A stretch of 62,666 nucleotides of DNA from Thermoanaerobaculia bacterium. GTDB lineage: Bacteria; Acidobacteriota; Thermoanaerobaculia; Multivoradales; JAHEKO01. Position numbers and translations under genes: made by a program. The notes under the pieces are model-generated. The model made no database searches. It was given only the letters and a program-made list of their open reading frames with translations, and was not told the DNA's origin. Location of the stretch: assembly GCA_947259925.1 (NCBI GenBank), contig CAMYOG010000013.1, positions 1-62,666 on the forward strand, in the 5' to 3' direction. Positions 1-7,949 of the stretch are shown here, piece by piece (position 1 is the stretch's first letter; each line of letters opens with the position of its first letter).

Positions 1-1
1 C

Positions 2-139
2 ATCTCGGTCACGCGAGCGGGGCTCCTGCGGGTAGATCGGTTGGTCCGCGACTTCTATCTATCGCGGCATGCGATGGAGGGAGGCCTGCCACCGCTCCCG
101 CCGGGCGTCTCTTCGGCGATCACCGAACCCTGCGTTTGA
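2..139 (+). CDS. C-terminal end of a protein cut by the left edge, possibly HemN-type radical SAM
   Basis: An open frame enters from the left edge and stops at TGA 137-139, giving 45 residues. It begins ISVTRAGLLRVDRLVRDFY, which resembles the winged-helix tail of HemN-type coproporphyrinogen dehydrogenases and related radical SAM proteins (a 'T..GLL.VDRL...F' pattern). The frame continues about 20 bp past the stop codon of the convergent CoA ligase gene, so the two 3' ends overlap. The radical SAM core, with its CxxxCxxC cluster, would lie outside the window, so the family call rests only on this short tail. It could instead be any protein with a similar C-terminal helix-turn-helix. Coding identity is moderately supported by the frame and residue pattern. 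Confidence 0.45.
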   Translation: MSVTRAGLLRVDRLVRDFYLSRHAMEGGLPPLPPGVSSAITEPCV

Positions 140-1397
140 ACCGCCGAGCTTTGCCCTCGTGGCGGGGGAGGCTGCCCGGCTCGACGGTCTCGACGGTCGG
201 CCGCAGGCTGAAGGCCTGGCGCACCCGTCGCGCGAGTCTCTCGGCGACGACGCCCGGTCGCCCCGACTCGACTTCGATGCGCAGGAGCAGCTCGGCCATC
301 TCGCGCTCCTGCGCGGCGAGCATCTCGAACTCGCCGATCTCGGGGAGCTCGCGAACCAGGTTCTCGATCGCGCTCGGATAGACGTTGACGCCGCGCACGA
401 TCAACATGTCGTCGACGCGGCTCAGAACGCCACCCAGCAGCGTCACATAGCCACAGCCACAGGAGCACGGTCGGCGGGTCAGGCGGACGAAGTCACCGGT
501 CCGATAGCGAATCACGGGGCTCCCGATGCGACTCAGGGTGGTCAGTACCAGCTCGCCGCACTCGATGCCGTCCGCGTCGGGCTCGACCGGCTCGAGGGTC
601 TCCGGATCGATGACCTCGGCGATGAAATGACGCTCGTTGACGTGGAGGTTCGCGCCGACGTCACAGGCGTAGCCCCATGAGCCGACCTCGGTGGCTCCAG
701 CGTGATCGAAGCAGGAGGCTCCGAATGCCGACTCGATCCTGGATCTGACGTTCGGAACGCTGGCGCCGGGCTCGCCACCGTGCAGGGTGACACGTATGGG
801 ACTGGCGGCCAGATCCAGGCCCCGCTGCTGTGCGGTCTCCGCGAGACGAAGGGCATACGTGGGAGTGCACACCAGAGCCGTCGTCTCGATGTCGAGCATC
901 GAGGCGAGCCTCTGAACGGTGGTCAGTGTGCCACCGGGGATCACCAGTGCTCCGCTTCGCTGGGCGGCGTGAAACGCCGTCCAGAAGCCCAGGAAGGGTC
1001 CGAACGAGAAGGCCACGAACACCCGGTCGGGCCGGCCCACGCCGGCCGCCCGGTACGCCTCGTGCCAGCAATCCACCAGAGCGTCCCAGCTCTCTTCGTC
1101 GTCGAGCCATCGCAGCGGATGACCGGAGGTGCCCGAGGTCACGTGGAGGCGAGAGTACCGATCGAGGGCGAAGGTCAGATCGGTGCCGAAAGGTGGATGG
1201 CTCGCTTGATCCTCGACCAGCTCCGCCTTGCGCGTCAGGGGCAGTCTGTGGAGCTCTTCGAAGCGAGGCAACCGCTCGGAATCGAGGCCGAGCGGCCGGT
1301 ACTTCGCCTGATAGAACGGGTTGGACGCCAGGACCTCGGCAACCAACCGCTCGAAGCGCGACTTCTGATTCTCGGATAGCGAGCTCGGCGGACTCAT
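120..1397 (-). CDS. phenylacetate-CoA ligase family protein (AMP-forming)
   Basis: A 425-residue AMP-forming acyl/aryl-CoA ligase of the PaaK type, which activates a carboxylic acid with ATP and CoA in the cytoplasm. The Ser/Thr/Gly-rich P-loop SGTSG is near residue 88. The adenylation motif RYRTGD is followed by the Cys-rich CSCGCG typical of PaaK proteins and by a C-terminal domain starting near DDMLIVRGVNVYPSAIE. Length matches the family (about 430). ATG at 1397 was chosen over the in-frame TTG at 1406. A divergent paralogue starts 46 bp away and shares most of these motifs, so the two may act on related substrates or as alternates. Substrate is not predictable: phenylacetate, benzoate-type and other acids are all handled by this family. 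A short inverted repeat lies directly upstream of the start. Confidence 0.85.
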   Translation of the reverse strand: MSPPSSLSENQKSRFERLVAEVLASNPFYQAKYRPLGLDSERLPRFEELHRLPLTRKAELVEDQASHPPFGTDLTFALDRYSRLHVTSGTSGHPLRWLDDEESWDALVDCWHEAYRAAGVGRPDRVFVAFSFGPFLGFWTAFHAAQRSGALVIPGGTLTTVQRLASMLDIETTALVCTPTYALRLAETAQQRGLDLAASPIRVTLHGGEPGASVPNVRSRIESAFGASCFDHAGATEVGSWGYACDVGANLHVNERHFIAEVIDPETLEPVEPDADGIECGELVLTTLSRIGSPVIRYRTGDFVRLTRRPCSCGCGYVTLLGGVLSRVDDMLIVRGVNVYPSAIENLVRELPEIGEFEMLAAQEREMAELLLRIEVESGRPGVVAERLARRVRQAFSLRPTVETVEPGSLPRHEGKARRFKRRVR

Positions 1398-1405
1398 TCT
1401 TGGCA

Positions 1406-1419
1406 ACAGGATAGCCTGT
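1406..1419. promoter_or_regulatory. short inverted repeat between divergent CoA ligase genes
   Basis: ACAGG-ATAG-CCTGT forms a 5-bp-arm inverted repeat in the 46-bp gap between the two divergent ligase genes. On the minus strand it reads CTATCCTGTTGCC, running into the start of the left gene. This resembles the GTATCCTGTCACC arm found just before start codons at 25134 and 29264, so it may be a degenerate member of that family. The match is short and could be chance. Confidence 0.3.
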
Positions 1420-1443
1420 CGAATACCCTCCCGGAGTCGGCTT

Positions 1444-2751
1444 GTGACGTATTACGACGCGGATCGTGAGACCCTGGATCGAGGCGCGCTGCGCGGAATC
1501 CAGGACGAGAAGCTGTGCCAGCTGATGGCCGAGTTGCCCCGCAACCCCTTCTACCGTCGCAAGCTGGAGGCTGCCGGCGTCGATCCGCTGTCCATCCGCA
1601 GCGGTGATCAGCTGCCCGAGCTGCCGTTCACTACCAAGGCCGAGTTGGTCGAGTCGCAGAAGCGTCATCCTCCCTACGGCGAGCTGCTGACCTATCCGAT
1701 CTCGGAATATGGGTACCTGCATCAGACGTCGGGCACCAGCGGCAGCCCGTTGCTGTGGTTGGACCGGGAGGAGGACTGGGCCACCTGGGTCCGATGCTGG
1801 GGTCACGTCTTTCGTGGCGCGGGGGTCGGTGACGACGACGTCGTCTTCTGCGCCTTCTCGTTCGGTCCCTACGTCGCCCATTGGTCGGCGCTTGCCGGTG
1901 CGCGGGCGATCGGCGCTCTCGGGCTGCCGGGCAGCGCCATGACCTCGCTGCAACGGCTCGAGAGGATCTTCGAGCATCGCGCCACGGTGGTGGTCTCGAC
2001 TCCGACCTACGCCCTGCACCTCGCCGAGGTGGCCCAGGACAATGGTCTCGATCTGGCGTCGTCCGCGATCCGGGTCACCATTCACGCGGGCGAGCCCGGA
2101 GCGAGCGTGCCGAACGTCAAGCGACGGATCGAGGAGGCATGGGGCGCCCGCACCTTCGATCACGCCGGCGCTACCGAGGTGGGAGCCTGGGGCTTCGACT
2201 GCCTGGCTGACGACCAGGCGATCCACCTCAACGAGCTGGAGTTTCTGTTCGAGGTGATCGATCCCGACAACGGGGAGGAGGTCGAGGAGGGTGCGCGTGG
2301 TGAGGTCGTGATCACGACGCTCGGCCGGGCCGGGATGCCGGTGGTGCGCTACCGCACCGGCGACGTGGTCGTGCGAACGAACGAGCCCTGCAGCTGTGGT
2401 CGTCGTCTCTCTCGCATCGAGGGCGGAATTCTGGGGCGCGCCGACGACATGCTGATCGTGCGCGGGGTCAACGTCTATCCCAGCGCCATCGACAACCTGA
2501 TTCGTAGTCTGCCGGAGATCGTCGAGTATCAGGTGGAGATCCGCCGCGAGCGATCCCTCGACGATCTCTCGCTCCAGATCGAAGTGTTGCCCGGTAACCC
2601 GTTCGAGGCCGTTGAGCAGACGCTGCACGAAGCGTTCAGATCGAAGCTCAATATTCGAGTGGCGATCGTCGAGGCGGAGGCCGGTAGCCTGCCCAGATTC
2701 GAGCTCAAGGCGCGTCGCTTCCGGCGGGTCGGCGGAGCGGGCTCGGAGTAG
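1444..2751 (+). CDS. phenylacetate-CoA ligase family protein (AMP-forming), second paralogue
   Basis: A 435-residue PaaK-like AMP-forming ligase. The SGTSG P-loop is at residues 96-100, RYRTGD and CSCGR lie in the last third, and the hinge DDMLIVRGVNVYPSAID opens the C-terminal domain. It initiates at GTG 1444, with GGAG seven bases upstream. It is clearly homologous along its whole length to the divergent gene on its left, so this is a head-to-head duplicated pair. The following cluster (DUF3179, OsmC-like, TonB receptor, ThDP enzyme, aldehyde dehydrogenase) suggests it activates the acid that the aldehyde dehydrogenase would make. That role is inferred from context; the real substrate cannot be read from the sequence. 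Confidence 0.86.
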   Translation: MTYYDADRETLDRGALRGIQDEKLCQLMAELPRNPFYRRKLEAAGVDPLSIRSGDQLPELPFTTKAELVESQKRHPPYGELLTYPISEYGYLHQTSGTSGSPLLWLDREEDWATWVRCWGHVFRGAGVGDDDVVFCAFSFGPYVAHWSALAGARAIGALGLPGSAMTSLQRLERIFEHRATVVVSTPTYALHLAEVAQDNGLDLASSAIRVTIHAGEPGASVPNVKRRIEEAWGARTFDHAGATEVGAWGFDCLADDQAIHLNELEFLFEVIDPDNGEEVEEGARGEVVITTLGRAGMPVVRYRTGDVVVRTNEPCSCGRRLSRIEGGILGRADDMLIVRGVNVYPSAIDNLIRSLPEIVEYQVEIRRERSLDDLSLQIEVLPGNPFEAVEQTLHEAFRSKLNIRVAIVEAEAGSLPRFELKARRFRRVGGAGSE

Positions 2752-2789
2752 CTTCCGTCTCTCGTGGCTCGGCCGAAAGGCCGGAATTC

Positions 2790-2845
2790 TTGACAGCTTC
2801 CCGGCGCCGGAGGTAGCGTCGGGGGAATTAGAACGTTTGTTCTAA
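2790..2845 (+). promoter_or_regulatory. predicted sigma-70 promoter with palindromic operator (TetR-type)
   Basis: TTGACA at 2790-2795 is followed 18 bp later by a weak -10 (TAGCGT, 2814-2819). Just downstream lies the palindrome TTAGAACGTTTGTTCTAA at 2828-2845, two perfect 7-bp arms with a 4-bp spacer. The region around it is strikingly AT-rich for this genome. Its position around the expected transcription start, 20 bp before the DUF3179 gene, suggests a repressor site. GAAC...GTTC arms are common for TetR-family repressors of acyl-CoA or steroid catabolism. No regulator gene lies beside it. Confidence 0.55.
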
Positions 2846-2865
2846 ACAATTGATCGAGGCGCCCT

Positions 2866-4161
2866 TTGGAGATCGCCCTCGTCACAGCTGTACTCGCGGT
2901 CCTGCTGGCCGCCCTGGCGGTGTTCCCGGGCAGCCTGGGAGTAGTCAAGCTCACGCACAAGCTGCTGGCACGGCCGGTGGGCGCGTTTCTGTTCAATGTG
3001 CTCGCGTTGCCCCTCTGGCTAGCGAGCCTGGCGCTGCTGCTGGTCGCCGCGCTCCTCGCGCGTGGAGACGACAGCTCGGTCAGGGGCGTCGCCCTGGCGG
3101 CATTGATCGTCGGCGGAATCACGGTCTTCGGATTCCTCATGCACATGCGGTTCATGTTCAAGCCGGTCCGAGACCCTCTCTACCTCTCGACCGACCAGGC
3201 GCTCGAGCGTTTCGGCCCGGAAGAGGAAGTGGTGGGAGTGATCGATCGCCTCGGCCGCCCGTTCGCCTACGTCGCGCGCCTGGCCCGCCGCCCGCACGTG
3301 GTCTACCAGACCGAAGGCGCCGCGCCGTTTCTCGTCAGCCACTGCATCCTCAGCCACAGCTCGATGGCCTACGAGATCGACCAGGAGTTCTCCGCGTCTC
3401 GCATCTACATCAGCTCGGTCCTGGCCAACAACCTGGTGTTCTATGACCAGACCGCCAACTGCACCGTCCTGCAGATTCAGAATCAAGCGCGCGACGGCAG
3501 CTACCGGCTGAAGACCCTCCCGACGGTGCACGCGAGCCTGACGACCTGGGCGCGCTTCTATCCCGAGTCGAGCGTGTGGTACCGGCCGAAGGAGTGGCGC
3601 GACACGTTCTACCTCAAGCTTCTGGCCCGTGCTTCGGTCATCGACCAGGAGAGCCCGGATCTGGTCTACCCACTCGAGCGTGAGCCGGACGGCCGCCTGC
3701 CTCTCAAGGCGTACGTCATGGGAGTGAACCTGGGCGGAGTCGCCAAGGCGTTCCCGTTCGAGCTGTTCGGCCGGAGCGCGATGGTCGAGGACACCGTCGG
3801 GGGTGAGCCGATCGCCTTCCTGATCTCTGGTGATGGCAGCCTGGTGCATCTCTTCTCGCGGCGGATTGAGGGCGGTCGCGAGCTCCACCTGCGTAGCGTC
3901 GCTCCCGATCGGTTCGAGGATCGGGAGACCGGCTCCACCTGGTCGAGCACCGGCGCCTGCACCGCGGGCGAGCTGGAAGGGCTCAAGCTCGAGCTGGTGC
4001 CGCACTACAACAAGATCTTCTGGTGTGTCTGGGCGGACTTCTACCCGGCAACCGAGGTCTACTCGGAGGCCGAGCCGGACGAGGCCGGTGCCGTTCCGTC
4101 AGCGCTGCCGATCAATCCCTCGCGCACCGAGGGTCGTACTACCTACGAGCAGGAAACCTGA
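2866..4161 (+). CDS. DUF3179 domain-containing membrane protein
   Basis: A 431-residue protein starting at TTG 2866, the first start after the operator. The first ~110 residues hold three hydrophobic segments (near residues 3-22, 40-65 and 75-95). The remainder is a soluble domain with features I associate with DUF3179: HCILSHSSMAYEID early, then VEDTVGGEPIAFL, DRETGSTW and a terminal FWCVWADFYPATEVY. The function of DUF3179 is not established. It is the first gene of a same-strand series and its stop overlaps the ATG of the OsmC-like gene (TGATG), so the two are translationally coupled. The family assignment is from motif recall; the membrane topology is directly visible. Confidence 0.65.
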   Translation: MEIALVTAVLAVLLAALAVFPGSLGVVKLTHKLLARPVGAFLFNVLALPLWLASLALLLVAALLARGDDSSVRGVALAALIVGGITVFGFLMHMRFMFKPVRDPLYLSTDQALERFGPEEEVVGVIDRLGRPFAYVARLARRPHVVYQTEGAAPFLVSHCILSHSSMAYEIDQEFSASRIYISSVLANNLVFYDQTANCTVLQIQNQARDGSYRLKTLPTVHASLTTWARFYPESSVWYRPKEWRDTFYLKLLARASVIDQESPDLVYPLEREPDGRLPLKAYVMGVNLGGVAKAFPFELFGRSAMVEDTVGGEPIAFLISGDGSLVHLFSRRIEGGRELHLRSVAPDRFEDRETGSTWSSTGACTAGELEGLKLELVPHYNKIFWCVWADFYPATEVYSEAEPDEAGAVPSALPINPSRTEGRTTYEQET

Positions 4162-5399
4162 TGTCGGAAGGGAGTACCGGTCGTGCACTGCCCTCGATCG
4201 AGAGCCTGGCCACTCCCCTCGCGTTCAAGGTAGGCCACCCAAGCCAGGGGCCTGCCGATGCCGAGCGACTGGGCGAGATCCAGGTGCGGTCCGAGTTTCG
4301 CGCTCTCGAAGGCATGCAGAAGGAAGCCCTGGTGCACCATGGCCCCAGCGCGACCCTCTGGCGGATGGTCAGCGACGAGGGTCCCTATCTCAAGGGCACC
4401 GACCTGGCGCCGTTTCCGCTGGCGTTCTACACCGCGGGCATCGTTTTCTCGTTCATGACCGAGATGCTTCGGCACGCCGCCGAGCGCGACGTGAAGATCG
4501 CCTCGCTGGCGCTGACCTCGGACCACTACTACACGATGCAGGGATCGGCGCTACGCGGCGACATGATCGGTGGCGCGAAGCCGATCGAGATGACGGTGGA
4601 CGCCGAGACGGACGCCCCTGAGCAAGAGGTGAGAGAGCTGGTCGAGGCGGCCCTTGCCAGCTCGCCGGCGGAGGCCTACATGCGGCAACCGCTCGAGAAC
4701 ACGTTCTCGCTCACCGCGAACGGCCGCGCCCTGGATCTCCCGAGTCTCCGACAGTCGTCGAGCCGGCGGGCGGAGCGCCTGGGCACCGACTTCGACCAGA
4801 TCGAGCCTCTCGAGAGCGGGTCACCGGAAGAGATCATCGCCAAGCTCACCGCCGCTGAGGTCGTGCATGGAGTCGACGGTGGCGCGGGCTCCAGCCTGAA
4901 GCCGGTTCAAGACCGGACCCTTCACGTACGGGGCGAGGCCAGGGTGCTGAGCGAGACCCTGAAGGAGATCCGGGTCCGGCTCTTGCGGCCGATCGGGAGC
5001 AGCTTCCGGTTTCTCGGCGAAGACGGTGGCTCTCAACAGGCGCCTCCGGCCCTCGCGTATCTGTCGGCGGGCGTCGGCTTCTGCTACATGACCCAGCTGG
5101 GCCGGTACGCCCAGATCACGAAGAAGGCGCCCAGGTCCTACGGCATCGTCCAGGAGAACGTCTTCCACTCGGGCGCGACCCGTTCGAGCGGGGAGTCCGT
5201 TCCCGCTACCGCGGAGGCGGTCGACACGGGCGTCGTGCTGGAAATCGACCAGCCGGACGAGATCGCCCAGAAGATGGTGTTCATGGGCGAGCGAACCTGT
5301 TTTTTGCACGCGGCCATGCGCGGCGCTCATCCCACACGGGTGCGTGTGGGTTCATCAACCGCTGGTGAGACGGGGGATGGTACCGATCGGAGCGGGTAG
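4161..5399 (+). CDS. OsmC-like protein with two OsmC-type domains
   Basis: A 412-residue protein starting at ATG 4161, overlapping the previous stop by one base. It contains two copies of the OsmC central-helix pattern, PFPLAFYTAGIVFSFMTEML (about residues 84-103) and ALAYLSAGVGFCYMTQLG (about 297-314), each followed by a strand rich in charged residues. OsmC/Ohr enzymes are cytoplasmic thiol-dependent peroxidases that use two cysteines. Here the first repeat has no cysteine at the helix position, while the second has one (near 308), with another near residue 380 (GERTCFLHAA). Only the second half could therefore be a peroxidase, and the first half may be structural. It sits between the DUF3179 gene and the TonB receptor. 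A role in protecting against reactive by-products or acting on a thioester is possible but not shown. Confidence 0.65.
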   Translation: MSEGSTGRALPSIESLATPLAFKVGHPSQGPADAERLGEIQVRSEFRALEGMQKEALVHHGPSATLWRMVSDEGPYLKGTDLAPFPLAFYTAGIVFSFMTEMLRHAAERDVKIASLALTSDHYYTMQGSALRGDMIGGAKPIEMTVDAETDAPEQEVRELVEAALASSPAEAYMRQPLENTFSLTANGRALDLPSLRQSSSRRAERLGTDFDQIEPLESGSPEEIIAKLTAAEVVHGVDGGAGSSLKPVQDRTLHVRGEARVLSETLKEIRVRLLRPIGSSFRFLGEDGGSQQAPPALAYLSAGVGFCYMTQLGRYAQITKKAPRSYGIVQENVFHSGATRSSGESVPATAEAVDTGVVLEIDQPDEIAQKMVFMGERTCFLHAAMRGAHPTRVRVGSSTAGETGDGTDRSG

Positions 5400-5448
5400 A
5401 CCAGGCAGCGCCCGGCGCTTGCCTTCACCAACTGACCAGGAGGGTCCA

Positions 5449-7914
5449 ATGGCCACGAACACTCATCGCTATCTCGAGCTGTTCACTCTTGCCGCGATCG
5501 TGCTGCTGCTGATGGTGTCGTCGAGCCCGGTCGGTGCTCAAGACGCGCCGGCCGACGAGGACGAGCCGGCGCCGACCGAGCCGGAGACGCGCGTCATAGA
5601 GCAGATCACCGTCTCCGCCGAGAAACGCGAGTCGACGGTGATGGAGACCGCGCTGGCGGTCTCGGCCTTCGACCAGGTGGCGCTCGACCGCAACGGCATC
5701 AAGAGGGCTGAAGACCTGACGCTGGCGGTCCCCAATTTCAAATTCGGCGACCTGAACCTGGGATTCGGCGGTGCGCAGTTCACCATCCGAGGCATCTCCA
5801 ACGACGCCATCACCAATGACGGCGATCCTTCCATCGCGGTCTACCAGGCCGGCATCTATCTGCCGCGGATCAGTAGCGGGAACGCCCTGCTCTACGATCT
5901 CGAGCGAGTCGAAGTGCTGCGCGGGCCGCAGGGCACGCTCTGGGGCCGCAATACCACCTCCGGGGCGATCAGCGTCATCCCGAGGGGGGCCACCTTCACG
6001 CCCGAGCGGGGGGTCGAGCTGCGCGTCGGCAGCGAAAGTTACCTCGAGGCGAGAGCGGTCATCAGCGGACCGTTGGCCAGAGACAAGGTGGCCGGACGAC
6101 TGGCCGTCTACTACGGAGATCGAGACGGCGTTCGCAACAACAGTCCGGCGCCTGACGGCGACGATCTGAGTGACGTCGCCGCGCGGGGCTCCCTGCTCTT
6201 CACGCCGAGCGACACGGTGACGGTGTCGTTCGTGGGCGACTACTACGAGCAGACCCCGCACGGCACGGTGATGGCCGCGATCCCGTTCGAGCGGCCGGAC
6301 GATCCCACCGGGTTCAGCTATCCGTTCGTGACCGATCCGCAGAGCTTCCCGCTCAACACCGACGCCGACACCGACAACAACGACTGGGGACTGAGACTGG
6401 AGCTCGAGTGGGACGTGGGCGTCGGTACCTGGACCACACTGTTCGGCTACCGCGGCAACCAACGGGCAGGCGTAGTCGACCGTGACGGCACCGACGAGGT
6501 GCCCAGGGCCGAAGACCTGTGCCGCTTCAGCGGCCCCTTCAGGGATGGCTGCATAGCTCGCGCCACTCCCACGGTCGGGAACTTCGCCATCACCGACGTC
6601 GAGTCCACGTCGACCACGGTGGAGAGCCGTTTCGCCTCCGCGGGGGGCGGCCCGGTCGAGTGGATCGCCGGTGTCTACTACTTCGAGGAGGAGCAGGACA
6701 CGGAGTTCGACGCCTTCGTCGAGGGCCTGTCGGGAACCGGGTTCATCGCGCCACTCCTCGGCGCGCCGCCACCGCTCCTGGCGGGGCAGTCCGCCGTGCG
6801 CATCAACCGGCTCCAGAACCAGCGCCAGGAGTCGATGGCGGTGTTCGGCCAGGCCAACTTCTCCTTCGGATCGGACGACCAATTCGGCATCACCGCCGGT
6901 ATTCGCTTCACCGAGGACGAAAAGGACGACGGCGACGGCTCGTACGTCGGGTTCACGATCGACCCGCTCACTTCGCCGGCCCGGCTCGACACCGGTCCGA
7001 CGAGCGTCATTCCCGGGGTGGCGCCGATCTGCACCGGCGGAGGGGTCACCGTCTATCGGTGTCAGATCCGCGACCAGAAGGACAGTTGGAGCAAGACCAC
7101 CTGGAAGCTGGGCTTCGACTGGGAGACCACCGACGACTGGCTGCTCTACGCCTCGGCGAGAACCGGTTATCGCGCGGGTGGCTTCAACGACGCCAACGTC
7201 TATGAACCGGAAGAGCTTTTGGCGTACGAGTTCGGCGCCAAGGGCATCTCCGCGGACCGGCGCCTGCAGACCGATTTCGCGATCTTCTACTACGACTTCT
7301 CGGACCAGCAGGTCAGCCAGGTGGTCAGCGCGCAGATCATCACCCGCAACGCCGCTAAGTCCACGATCCAGGGTGCGGAGCTGGTTACCAACTGGCTGCC
7401 GAACAACACCACACGGCTGGATCTGACAGTCGCCTACCTGGACGCCGAGTACGATCGATTCCGAGGTGTGGACGATCCCCAATCGCCGGGTCAGCAGCCC
7501 GAGGATCTGTCCGGCAACAAGCTGCCGAAGGCTCCGGAGTGGTCGATAAACCTCGGGCTGGATCCCTATGTCTGGTACTTCGCGAACGACGCCAGCCTCA
7601 CGCCACGGATCAACTTCCAATGGGAGGATGGCCACTACCTGCTGCCGTTCAACAACCCCCAGAACTACCAGCCGAACTACACCCGCACCGATCTACGACT
7701 CACCTACGAAAGCGGAGGGAAGTGGGCGGTCGAAGGTTGGGTGAAGAACATCGAGGATGACGACGTGATGGGAGCGCAGTTCACGACCCCGAACAACCTG
7801 CTGACGCCACCCCAGCTGGTGGGACTGCCGCCGGGTCCCGGCCGCGAGGAGTTGTTGCTCGGCAGCTTCCTACCGCCGAGGACATTCGGAATCTCGTTGA
7901 TCGGCCGGTTCTAG
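5449..7914 (+). CDS. TonB-dependent outer membrane receptor
   Basis: An 821-residue TonB-dependent receptor. ATG 5449 is preceded by AGGAGGGT, so it was chosen over upstream in-frame starts. It has an N-terminal signal peptide (hydrophobic run about residues 10-28, cleaving near VGAQDAP), a TonB-box-like stretch EQITVSAEKRES, a plug domain (about 55-165, with VEVLRGPQGTLWGRNTTSGA) and a 22-strand-type barrel ending in ...SLIGRF with a terminal aromatic residue. This subfamily takes up large or scarce substrates across the outer membrane using TonB-ExbBD energy. Placement just before the exported ThDP enzyme suggests it imports their substrate. No TonB or ExbBD genes are in the window. The substrate is unknown. 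Confidence 0.93.
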   Translation: MATNTHRYLELFTLAAIVLLLMVSSSPVGAQDAPADEDEPAPTEPETRVIEQITVSAEKRESTVMETALAVSAFDQVALDRNGIKRAEDLTLAVPNFKFGDLNLGFGGAQFTIRGISNDAITNDGDPSIAVYQAGIYLPRISSGNALLYDLERVEVLRGPQGTLWGRNTTSGAISVIPRGATFTPERGVELRVGSESYLEARAVISGPLARDKVAGRLAVYYGDRDGVRNNSPAPDGDDLSDVAARGSLLFTPSDTVTVSFVGDYYEQTPHGTVMAAIPFERPDDPTGFSYPFVTDPQSFPLNTDADTDNNDWGLRLELEWDVGVGTWTTLFGYRGNQRAGVVDRDGTDEVPRAEDLCRFSGPFRDGCIARATPTVGNFAITDVESTSTTVESRFASAGGGPVEWIAGVYYFEEEQDTEFDAFVEGLSGTGFIAPLLGAPPPLLAGQSAVRINRLQNQRQESMAVFGQANFSFGSDDQFGITAGIRFTEDEKDDGDGSYVGFTIDPLTSPARLDTGPTSVIPGVAPICTGGGVTVYRCQIRDQKDSWSKTTWKLGFDWETTDDWLLYASARTGYRAGGFNDANVYEPEELLAYEFGAKGISADRRLQTDFAIFYYDFSDQQVSQVVSAQIITRNAAKSTIQGAELVTNWLPNNTTRLDLTVAYLDAEYDRFRGVDDPQSPGQQPEDLSGNKLPKAPEWSINLGLDPYVWYFANDASLTPRINFQWEDGHYLLPFNNPQNYQPNYTRTDLRLTYESGGKWAVEGWVKNIEDDDVMGAQFTTPNNLLTPPQLVGLPPGPGREELLLGSFLPPRTFGISLIGRF

Positions 7915-7949
7915 CTTGGTGATGCCGGGTAGGTAGGGCGCAGGAGGAG

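Noticed and set aside
661..2628. Long minus-strand open frame (~655 codons) across both CoA ligase genes
   Set aside because: It is antisense to the right ligase gene and out of frame with the left one, with low-complexity composition and no homology; it is a high-GC artefact.
5425..7635. 736-codon minus-strand frame opposite the TonB receptor
   Set aside because: Antisense shadow of the receptor; composition is His/Arg/Asp-rich with no fold-like pattern.
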